Shown piece by piece: positions 58,028 to 64,000 of a stretch of DNA of 64,000 bases. The notes beneath the pieces were generated by a model that was given only the letters and a program-made list of their open reading frames with translations, searched no databases and had not been told where the DNA came from. Source of the stretch: an uncultured Phascolarctobacterium sp. (GTDB lineage Bacteria; Bacillota; Negativicutes; Acidaminococcales; Acidaminococcaceae); the NCBI GenBank assembly GCA_905207485.1, contig CAJLLL010000003.1, positions 1 to 64,000 of the forward strand, written 5' to 3'. Within the stretch, counting starts at the first letter, position 1. Each line of letters starts with the position of its first letter. The position numbers were made by a program, and so were the translations under genes.

Positions 58028-58067
58028 AAAATCCCCGGCTTTTATAGATGATGGAGCCGGGGATTTT
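58028..58067. terminator. bidirectional terminator
   Basis: 13-bp perfect stem (58028-58040 with 58055-58067), with A-rich left and T-rich right edges. Serves the LysR gene on plus and, on minus, the 37-residue ORF that ends at 58106. Confidence 0.85.
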
Positions 58068-58105
58068 TCTTTTAAATTCAGATTAGTTTTACTTATGATG
58101 TTATC

Positions 58106-58219
58106 TTACATTGAAATTGTATTCTTATATACTATTTTGTAAAATAAAAGCGTGAGGAAACCATTACAAAATAGTAAAACGTAATATGCCAGTTGCGTAC
58201 TAAAGATTTTTTCAACCAT
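58106..58219 (-). CDS. 37-residue hydrophobic peptide, candidate type I toxin
   Basis: ATG at 58219 lies 7 nt after a perfect GAGGGG (58227-58232). Product: charged start MVEKIF, a hydrophobic core (about YYVLLFCNGFLTLLFYKIV) and a short polar tail. Upstream on the minus strand are a stable 11-bp hairpin and an extended -10 (TGTTATAAA, 58282-58290), and downstream a strong terminator, so it has all parts of a small transcription unit. Size and layout fit membrane-acting type I toxins or small membrane regulators. No family name can be given. Confidence 0.55.
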   Translation of the reverse strand: MVEKIFSTQLAYYVLLFCNGFLTLLFYKIVYKNTISM

Positions 58220-58242
58220 TTTCTATCCCCTCACACTAATCA

Positions 58243-58270
58243 GTGGCTCTGTTAGCGGAAACAGAGCCAC
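58243..58270. other. stable hairpin in the leader of the 37-residue ORF
   Basis: 11-bp perfect stem GTGGCTCTGTT/AACAGAGCCAC with a 6-nt loop and no T run, so not a terminator. On the minus strand it would sit at the very 5' end of the small ORF's mRNA; on the plus strand it lies in the region upstream of the porin. The 58271-58414 remainder is AT-rich and carries the porin ribosome site. Confidence 0.6.
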
Positions 58271-58414
58271 CCTGACGGTTATTTATAACATTAGGGCAAA
58301 CTTGAATATGGTAATATTTGCAGAGGAAACACGGCAACTCTTACAACTATTTTATCATAGTACGGTTTTGCTCCCATGTTATAAAAATATAAATCCCTAA
58401 GGGAGGAACCTGTT

Positions 58415-59641
58415 ATGAAAAAAAGTATTGTTTTAGCAATGGCGATGGCACTTGGCGTTACAGCCAGCGCTTATGCAGCCAATCCGTTCAGTGATGTTCC
58501 GGCAGGGCATTGGGCTTATGATGCGGTAAACAAACTTGCCGCAGAAGGAGTTGTTGACGGATATCCGGACGGCACTTACGGCGGCGATAAATTGATGACC
58601 CGCTATGAAATGGCGCAGATTGTAGCCAAAGCAATGGCCAAAGGCGCTAATGTCGATAAATTAGCGGCTGAATTTGCTGATGAACTTGACAGCCTTGGCG
58701 TGCGTGTAGCAAACCTTGAGAAGAAAACCGATAATGTAAAAATTACCGGACAAATCCGTGCTTCTTATAAAGATGCCGATAACGGCGGCAATGAAGGGCG
58801 TCTGCGTACACGCTTGTTCTTAAACGGACAAGTAAATGAAGACTGGACATATACCGGACGTTTTGAAAATAATCAGTACTATACTAATAATGATGATAAT
58901 GATGATGATGACGTTGACCTGAACTGGGCATATGTATCCGGTCGTTTGGGCGGCATTAAAGTTGAAGCAGGCCGTCAGGATTTTGTAAAAGCTGATGTAA
59001 TGGATAACAGAGGCGATGGTATTAAACTCAGCTATGGTGATAAAATTAAGGTGTTTGGCTGGGCAATGAAAGCCAATAGTGATGATTGGGTAAATGGCAG
59101 CAACATTTTTGGTGATACCGCTGTTGATGATGGTGACCGTGTATATGTTGCCGGCGTGGAAAGTAAAATTGGCGTAATTGGTGCCGATTTACGTTACTAC
59201 AATGCAGACAACGCCCGTGAAAATGAAATTTGGGAAGTTTCTGTAAACGGTGATATTGCCAAAGATTTGAATTTAAAAGGCAACTATTTCTATGGTGACA
59301 GCGATACTTTTGACGGAGATGACAGCGGCTGGCTGATTGGTCTTTCCTATCGCGGAGCTAAAGCATCTGAACCCGGCAGCTGGGGCGTATACGCAAATTA
59401 CAGCGACCGTCCGCTTTCCACCTTCTTGAACCCGACTTTGTTCAGCGGCGGTTATGGTGAGTATCCGTTTGGCACTTTGCAGGAAGCTATTGATGCCGAT
59501 GGTTATGAAGGCTTCGATGTAGGTGCTAACGTAACCCTTGCTAAAAATATTGTGGCAGGCGTTAAATATGTAGATGTTGATTGCCGTGAAGATGGCGATG
59601 ATGAACAGACAATTTGGTCTGAACTTGTATTCACTTTCTGA
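58415..59641 (+). CDS. SLH-domain outer-membrane porin (OmpM-like)
   Basis: 408 residues. Signal peptide (1-21, AYA), one S-layer-homology domain (NPFSDVPAGHWAYDAVNKLA..., about 23-70) that binds the modified peptidoglycan, a coiled-coil segment (VDKLAAEFADELDSLGVRVANLEKK, about 76-100) and a beta-barrel (about 105-408) ending WSELVFTF with a C-terminal aromatic. OmpM-type proteins tether the outer membrane of Negativicutes to the wall and form pores. Acidic asparagine/aspartate-rich loops are present. GGGAGG precedes the ATG. Confidence 0.93.
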   Translation: MKKSIVLAMAMALGVTASAYAANPFSDVPAGHWAYDAVNKLAAEGVVDGYPDGTYGGDKLMTRYEMAQIVAKAMAKGANVDKLAAEFADELDSLGVRVANLEKKTDNVKITGQIRASYKDADNGGNEGRLRTRLFLNGQVNEDWTYTGRFENNQYYTNNDDNDDDDVDLNWAYVSGRLGGIKVEAGRQDFVKADVMDNRGDGIKLSYGDKIKVFGWAMKANSDDWVNGSNIFGDTAVDDGDRVYVAGVESKIGVIGADLRYYNADNARENEIWEVSVNGDIAKDLNLKGNYFYGDSDTFDGDDSGWLIGLSYRGAKASEPGSWGVYANYSDRPLSTFLNPTLFSGGYGEYPFGTLQEAIDADGYEGFDVGANVTLAKNIVAGVKYVDVDCREDGDDEQTIWSELVFTF

Positions 59642-59694
59642 TTGCCGTTAAAAACATACCTCTTTCTTAGTTATTTTAAACTACATCCTTTTAG

Positions 59695-59733
59695 AGCAAA
59701 ACTCCCTTGCCTTTGTGGCTTGGGAGTTTTGCT
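59695..59733 (+). terminator. porin terminator
   Basis: 12-bp perfect stem AGCAAAACTCCC/GGGAGTTTTGCT with an inner GCC/GGC extension and a T-rich tail. Confidence 0.82.
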
Positions 59734-59743
59734 TTATTAAAAA

Positions 59744-59766
59744 AGGCATACCGCTGTGGCATGCCT
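59744..59766 (-). terminator. xpt terminator
   Basis: 9-bp stem on the minus strand (one G-T pair), 5-nt loop, with the A run to its left giving the U tract. Lies 18 nt beyond the xpt stop. Confidence 0.7.
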
Positions 59767-59783
59767 AAAATTTTATTATTTTA

Positions 59784-60359
59784 TCAGTCTTCTTCAAAAA
59801 CCACTTTGCCGTCTTTAAAGGCTTTAATGCGTGCTAACGATTCAAGGTGATAGCCGGCATCTACTATGCGTTTGTGGCCGGGCTGGAAAGATTTTTCAAT
59901 TACAATGCCGATACCTGCAACTTTGCAGCCTGCCTGATGGGCAATATCGGCAAGACCGAGCGCTGCTTCGCCGTTAGCCAAAAAGTCATCAATAATCAGC
60001 ACGGTTTCGCCTTCGTGCAGGAATTTTTTCAGAACGCTTACATTGCTGGTTACTTTTTTGGTAAAGCTGTATACTTCGGTAGTGTAGGCTTCGCTGCTCA
60101 TCAGTTCGCTTTTTTGCTTGCGGGCAAAAACAACGGGAACGTGTAAATTAAGTGCTGTTGTTAATGCGCAGGCGATGCCTGAGGATTCAATGGTAAAAAC
60201 TTTATCAATTTTTTCATCTTTAAAGCGTTCGGCAAATTCTTTGCCGATAGCCATCATTAATTCCGGGTCAATCTGATGGTTTAAAAAGGAATCTACCTTT
60301 AAAATGGAATCATTCAGCACGATTCCTTCGTTCATAATTTTGTCTTTTAACAGTTTCAT
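59784..60359 (-). CDS. xpt: xanthine phosphoribosyltransferase
   Basis: 191 residues. Salvages xanthine with PRPP to XMP. PRPP-binding loop [14 protein letters not shown] near 120 and the hood region [22 protein letters not shown] near 82. Typical Xpt start [18 protein letters not shown] precedes the ATG. No purine riboswitch motif was found upstream; a weak GTTAAAT...ATTTAAC inverted repeat (about 60433-60466) lies 75 nt before the start. Confidence 0.94.
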   Translation of the reverse strand: MKLLKDKIMNEGIVLNDSILKVDSFLNHQIDPELMMAIGKEFAERFKDEKIDKVFTIESSGIACALTTALNLHVPVVFARKQKSELMSSEAYTTEVYSFTKKVTSNVSVLKKFLHEGETVLIIDDFLANGEAALGLADIAHQAGCKVAGIGIVIEKSFQPGHKRIVDAGYHLESLARIKAFKDGKVVFEED

Positions 60360-60484
60360 GCCGCCACTCCTCTTTCGCCGTTAATCTTTAAATAATAGAA
60401 TATGCCATTTTGCGGAAATAGTCCAGCATTTTGTTAAATAAAATACAAAAATTGCTGATTTAACATTTGATAATACAAAAAACC

Positions 60485-60513
60485 TTGACAGAAGGTTAAA
60501 ATATTGAGATAAT
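60485..60513 (+). promoter_or_regulatory. leuCDB promoter
   Basis: TTGACA (60485-60490), 17-nt spacer, GATAAT (60508-60513). Directs the T-box leader. Confidence 0.8.
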
Positions 60514-60554
60514 GTAAAGGCAACATAAACAACACAGTAATTATGTAATAATTA

Positions 60555-60775
60555 AAGGTGAAGAACGGGAACATGCCACAGCAACCGGCACAGAGAAGCG
60601 GCGGATGGTGCAAGCCGCAGCGGTTATACGGCAAAAGCTCGCCCGGGAGCCGCGCTTTTGAATAACAGTAGGAAGCGACGCCGAAGCAGCGTTAGGCATA
60701 ATTAAGACCCAATCAGGGTGGTACCGCGGTGTATAATCGCCCCTGTCTGCATAAGCAGGCAGGGGCTTTTTATTT
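60555..60775 (+). promoter_or_regulatory. leucine T-box riboswitch
   Basis: Leader with stem I elements (AGAGAAG followed by GGATGGTGCAAGCC), a likely CTC leucine specifier at 60638-60640, the T-box bulge sequence AGGGTGGTACCGCGG (60715-60729) and a terminator (12-bp stem 60739-60750 with 60755-60766 plus T run). Uncharged tRNA-Leu pairs at the specifier and the TGG bulge and favours the antiterminator, so leuCDB are expressed on leucine starvation. Confidence 0.93.
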
Positions 60776-60809
60776 AGCTTTATGGATTAAAATACAGGAG
60801 GAAGTTATT

Positions 60810-62072
60810 ATGGGTATGACAATGACAGAAAAGATACTTGCCAAACATGCCGACCGCGATTGCGTATCCGCCGGTGATTTGCTGGTATCGCAGGTTGATT
60901 TGGTGCTGGCAAACGATATTACTGGACCGCCGGCAATTAATGAGTTTAAGAAAATCGGCAAGCCGGTATTTGACAAAAATAAAATTGCGCTTGTGCCGGA
61001 CCATTTTTCTCCCTGCAAGGATATTAAAGCGGCAACCATGTGCAAAACCATGCGTGATTTTGCGCGTGAAAATGAAATTAAAAACTATTTTGAAGTTGGC
61101 CGCATGGGCATTGAACATACTCTTCTTCCTGACAGCGGTTTGGTTGCGCCCGGTGAAATTGTTATCGGCGCAGATTCGCATACCTGCACTTACGGTGCTG
61201 TAAATGCGCTTTCCACCGGTATGGGTTCAACCGATATAGGCTGCGCCATGGCAAGCGGCACAAGCTGGTTTAAAGTGCCTGCCGCCATTAAAGTTGAACT
61301 TACCGGCAAACTGCCGCGTTTTGTTAAAGGCAAAGACGTTATTTTAACTTTAATTGGCATGATTGGCGTTGACGGTGCACGTTATCAATCGCTTGAATTC
61401 TGTGGTGACGGCGTAGCCGAACTGGAAATGGCTGACCGCTTTACCATTTGCAATATGGCAATAGAAGCAGGCGCTAAAAACGGCATTTTCCCGGTTGATG
61501 AAAAAACCAAAGCCTACCTTAAAGGACGCGTAAGCCGTGAATGGGAAGGCGTTGAGGCTGATAAAGATGCTGATTATGTAAGAGAAATTAAAATTGAACT
61601 TGATAAACTTGTTCCTGTTGTGGCTTATCCGCATCTGCCGGAAAATACACATCCTGCAACTGAGGGGCGCGCTATTAAAATTGACCAGGTTGTTGTGGGA
61701 AGCTGCACCAACGGGCGTCTTGAAGATTTGGCGCAGGCTGCCGAAGTTTTAAAAGGGCGCAAAGTTCATCCTTCCGTACGCTGCATTATCATTCCTGCAA
61801 CGCAGGAAATTTATAAAGAAGCTGTGAAGCTGGGCTACATTGATGCCTTTATTGATGCCGGCGCTGCGGTTTCCACTCCGACCTGCGGACCGTGTCTTGG
61901 CGGATACATGGGTATTCTGGCAGCCGGAGAAAGAGCGGTTTCTACTACTAACCGCAACTTCCGTGGGCGCATGGGCCATGTAGACAGTGAAGTTTACCTG
62001 GCAAGCCCGTACACTGCTGCCGCCAGTGCGGTAACAGGATATATTACCAGCCCCGAGGAGGTAATGAAATGA
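60810..62072 (+). CDS. leuC: 3-isopropylmalate dehydratase large subunit
   Basis: 420 residues. Isomerises 2- to 3-isopropylmalate in leucine synthesis with LeuD. Aconitase-type motifs: [11 protein letters not shown] near 123, VVGSCTNGR near 295 and [10 protein letters not shown] near 355 giving the [4Fe-4S] cysteines. The length matches the archaeal/Firmicute short HacA/LeuC type. The ATG at 60810 follows AGGAGGA by 7 nt; an upstream in-frame start would lie inside the T-box. Overlaps leuD by 4 nt. Confidence 0.96.
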   Translation: MGMTMTEKILAKHADRDCVSAGDLLVSQVDLVLANDITGPPAINEFKKIGKPVFDKNKIALVPDHFSPCKDIKAATMCKTMRDFARENEIKNYFEVGRMGIEHTLLPDSGLVAPGEIVIGADSHTCTYGAVNALSTGMGSTDIGCAMASGTSWFKVPAAIKVELTGKLPRFVKGKDVILTLIGMIGVDGARYQSLEFCGDGVAELEMADRFTICNMAIEAGAKNGIFPVDEKTKAYLKGRVSREWEGVEADKDADYVREIKIELDKLVPVVAYPHLPENTHPATEGRAIKIDQVVVGSCTNGRLEDLAQAAEVLKGRKVHPSVRCIIIPATQEIYKEAVKLGYIDAFIDAGAAVSTPTCGPCLGGYMGILAAGERAVSTTNRNFRGRMGHVDSEVYLASPYTAAASAVTGYITSPEEVMK

Positions 62073-62560
62073 GTAAGGTTTGGCGTTATGGCGACCATGT
62101 AGATACTGATGTTATCATCCCTGCAAGATATTTGAATATTACTGATTTTAATGAACTGGCAGAACATGCCATGGAAGACAGCAAAGAAAACCTGACTGTT
62201 AATTTTGCCGCTAATGTAAAAAACGGCGACATTGTAGTTGCAGGCAAAAACTTTGGCTGCGGTTCCAGCCGCGAACATGCGCCGATGGTGCTGAAAGTAA
62301 AAGGCGTTAAGTGCGTTATTGCCGACAGTTTTGCCCGTATTTTTTACCGCAATGCCATTAACATTGGCCTGCCTGTGCTTGAAATTGGCGCCGATGTGGA
62401 AAAAATTGAAGCAGGCGATGAACTTGACGTTGATATGGCAAAAGGCGAAATTAAAATCGTTAACAAAAATATTACTATTAAAACAAAACCGCTGCCGGAA
62501 TTTATTCAGAAAATTGCTGACTGCGGCGGCCTCATAAACTATATCAAAGGAGAACAATAA
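62069..62560 (+). CDS. leuD: 3-isopropylmalate dehydratase small subunit
   Basis: 163 residues, the short LeuD type matching the LeuC above. [13 protein letters not shown] near 10 and [12 protein letters not shown] near 60 carry substrate-binding residues. ATGA overlap with leuC and GAGGAGG within the end of leuC; 1 nt gap to leuB. Forms the heterodimeric isomerase. Confidence 0.96.
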   Translation: MSKVWRYGDHVDTDVIIPARYLNITDFNELAEHAMEDSKENLTVNFAANVKNGDIVVAGKNFGCGSSREHAPMVLKVKGVKCVIADSFARIFYRNAINIGLPVLEIGADVEKIEAGDELDVDMAKGEIKIVNKNITIKTKPLPEFIQKIADCGGLINYIKGEQ

Positions 62561-62561
62561 A

Positions 62562-63632
62562 ATGAAAATTACATTACTGCCCGGCGACGGCATTGGCGTG
62601 GAAATTGTCGATGCTGCCGTAGAAGTGCTGGATGCAGCGGCAAAAAAATATAATTTTACCGTAGAATATGATAAAAAACTCATTGGCGGCGCAGCTATTG
62701 ATGCCTGCGGAACACCGCTGCCGGAAGAAACTCTGACCAGTGCCAAAGCAAGCGATGCCGTGCTTTTGGGCGCAGTAGGCGGACCGAAATGGGATAACGT
62801 AGACCCTGCCATCCGTCCGGAAAAAGGCCTTTTAAACATCCGCAAGGGCTTGGGGTTATATTGCAACCTGCGCCCGATGAGCGTATCTAAATACACCGCA
62901 CACCTCAGCCCGCTGAAAACTGAACGTGCTGAAGGAGCAGACCTTTTTATTGTACGCGAACTGACCGGCGGCATTTATTTTGGCACGCACAATGAAGCGC
63001 ACCTTAATGCCGATGGCGTGGAAGAAGCCAGCGACATTGAAATGTATACCCGCCCGGAAGTTGAACGCATTGCCCGTTTTGCTTTTGAAGCTGCACGCAA
63101 ACGCAAAGGCAAAGTAACCAGCGTTGATAAGGCTAATGTTTTGGGCAGCAGCCGTATGTGGCGCAAAATTGTTACCGAAATGCGCGATAAAGATTATCCT
63201 GATGTTGAACTGAATCATTTTTATGTAGATAACTGCGCCATGCAGCTTGTGCTGAACCCGAAACAGTTTGACGTTATTTTAACCAATAATATTTTCGGCG
63301 ATATTTTAAGTGATGAAGCCAGCACCATCGCAGGCAGCATCGGCTTATTGCCCAGTGCCAGCCTTGGCGACAGCACCGGTATGTATGAACCTATCCACGG
63401 CAGTGCGCCGGATATCGCAGGGCAGGGCATTGCCAACCCGCTGGCAACAATTTTAAGCGTAGCTATGATGCTGCGCTACTCGCTGAACCAGGATGCGGCG
63501 GCAGATGCAGTAGAGCGTGCTGTTGACGAAGTTTTGGAAGCAGGTTACCGCACTCCGGATTTGTGGGCAGAAGGGCTTAAAAAAGTAAGTACTGCCGAAA
63601 TGGGCAAACTTGTTGCCGAAGCAGTAAAATAA
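62562..63632 (+). CDS. leuB: 3-isopropylmalate dehydrogenase
   Basis: 356 residues. NAD-dependent oxidative decarboxylation of 3-isopropylmalate. Motifs: [11 protein letters not shown] near 5, [13 protein letters not shown] near 130, the nucleotide/metal site [13 protein letters not shown] near 245 and [14 protein letters not shown] near 275. AAAGGAG lies within the end of leuD. Third gene of the leucine operon; leuA is not in this window. Confidence 0.97.
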   Translation: MKITLLPGDGIGVEIVDAAVEVLDAAAKKYNFTVEYDKKLIGGAAIDACGTPLPEETLTSAKASDAVLLGAVGGPKWDNVDPAIRPEKGLLNIRKGLGLYCNLRPMSVSKYTAHLSPLKTERAEGADLFIVRELTGGIYFGTHNEAHLNADGVEEASDIEMYTRPEVERIARFAFEAARKRKGKVTSVDKANVLGSSRMWRKIVTEMRDKDYPDVELNHFYVDNCAMQLVLNPKQFDVILTNNIFGDILSDEASTIAGSIGLLPSASLGDSTGMYEPIHGSAPDIAGQGIANPLATILSVAMMLRYSLNQDAAADAVERAVDEVLEAGYRTPDLWAEGLKKVSTAEMGKLVAEAVK

Positions 63633-63699
63633 AAAGCGCAGCCGTAAAATAAGGGAAAACAGATATAGATAGAAAATTTGTTATAAATAAGGGAAAGAA

Positions 63700-63736
63700 A
63701 ACAGGCGCAGACCTTTTGGTTTGCGCCTGTTGTAAT
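63700..63736. terminator. terminator between leuB and the pstS-like gene
   Basis: 14-bp stem AACAGGCGCAGACC with its complement (63700-63713 with 63718-63731, one G-T pair) and TTTT loop; T-rich to the right. Serves leuB and/or the minus-strand gene ending at 63739. Confidence 0.82.
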
Positions 63737-63738
63737 TT

Positions 63739-64000
63739 TTATTGCAAACGAATATAGCCAACCTTTTCGGCAAGTTCCTGCCCTTGCGGAGACTGCATCC
63801 AGTTAAGGAAAGCGGCAAGCTGCGGTTTGGCGTTGCTTTTAAGCGTAATGGCGTATAGTTTTGTGGTAAATGGGTATTTGCCGCTGCGGATATTTTCGTC
63901 CGTTGGGTACACGCCGTCGATGGCGAGCATTTTTACCGGCGCATCCTCGCGCCCAAGCATACCAGTTAAAAAGAATTTGAAGGAAAAGCCCAATGCGCCT
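63739..64000 (-). CDS. PstS-like phosphate ABC transporter substrate-binding protein (C-terminal part, truncated by window edge)
   Basis: The frame stays open to the window end, so the TTG at 63993 is an internal leucine and not a start. The visible 86 residues (LGFSFKFFLTGML..., VYPTDENIRSGKYPFTTKLYAIT..., LNWMQSPQGQELAEKVGYIRL) match the C-terminal end of phosphate-binding proteins of the PBP type II group. These capture phosphate outside the membrane for a PstCAB transporter, whose genes are not visible. Confidence 0.75.
   Translation of the reverse strand, partial: GALGFSFKFFLTGMLGREDAPVKMLAIDGVYPTDENIRSGKYPFTTKLYAITLKSNAKPQLAAFLNWMQSPQGQELAEKVGYIRLQ

Noticed and set aside
60360..60560. 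purine riboswitch upstream of xpt
   Set aside because: Expected from Bacillus xpt, but the conserved junction sequences and loop pair were not found on the minus strand.
61994..62974. 326-codon open frame on the minus strand over leuC, leuD and leuB
   Set aside because: It is fully antisense to three strongly conserved leucine genes, has no ribosome site and its composition mirrors the codon bias of the genes beneath it.
1..64000. CRISPR arrays, rRNA, insertion sequences, prophage
   Set aside because: No regularly spaced direct repeats, rRNA motifs, transposase or phage structural motifs were seen on either strand.

Overview
The window looks like chromosomal DNA of a diderm Firmicute of the class Negativicutes, probably near Phascolarctobacterium or Acidaminococcaceae. 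The evidence is the combination of a Firmicute core (YybS-GdpP-L9-DnaB order, a leucine T-box leader, frequent TTG starts with strong AGGAGG sites) with an outer-membrane porin carrying an N-terminal S-layer-homology domain (58.4 kb), the hallmark of Negativicutes envelopes. Genus placement is inference.

Region 1-29.9 kb is mostly housekeeping: purC; an operon of a secreted protein, a UDG-like glycosylase and the two halves of a ThrE-type exporter; a run with alcohol dehydrogenase, pyroglutamyl peptidase, nitroreductase, a SUKH protein and an esterase; tag, an EamA exporter, an anion permease and gluQ; yybS-gdpP-rplI-dnaB; a polyphosphate cluster (ppx, a degenerate Ppx/HD protein, ppk1); a VirK-like protein; a secreted repeat protein; a two-gene 2-hydroxyacyl-CoA dehydratase activase-type system; an MFS exporter; and tRNA-Lys with a consensus promoter.

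Region 30-56 kb is accessory and redox/envelope themed. It holds four proteins with twin-arginine-like signals (an amidohydrolase-like protein, a ferredoxin-containing aldo-keto reductase, two DUF362 paralogues), tatA-tatC, exported carboxymuconolactone-decarboxylase-like, cupin, ABM-monooxygenase-like and cyclophilin-like proteins, flavodoxins, a NapH-like membrane ferredoxin, a CopA ATPase with a CopZ-like tail, two phosphoesterases, transporters, and three MerR-family, one HxlR, one LysR and one XRE-cupin regulator. The main discovery is that eight promoters between 39.5 and 54.5 kb have -35 and -10 boxes separated by exactly 19 bp. Most carry a CTTnnAG-N4-CTnnnnn-type dyad in the spacer, the architecture used by MerR/NmlR/AdhR regulators. 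They appear to make this block one thiol/aldehyde/redox-responsive regulon including the Tat translocase and its clients. One promoter drives the operon encoding the AdhR-like MerR itself.

Region 56-64 kb has a nested palindrome, a universal stress protein whose leader can form a compact H-type pseudoknot, a LysR regulator, a 37-residue membrane peptide gene that may be a type I toxin, the SLH porin, xpt, a promoter plus leucine T-box ahead of leuCDB, and the 3' part of a PstS-like gene cut by the window edge. Many intergenic gaps end in clear intrinsic terminators. No CRISPR array, rRNA, insertion sequence or prophage gene was seen.
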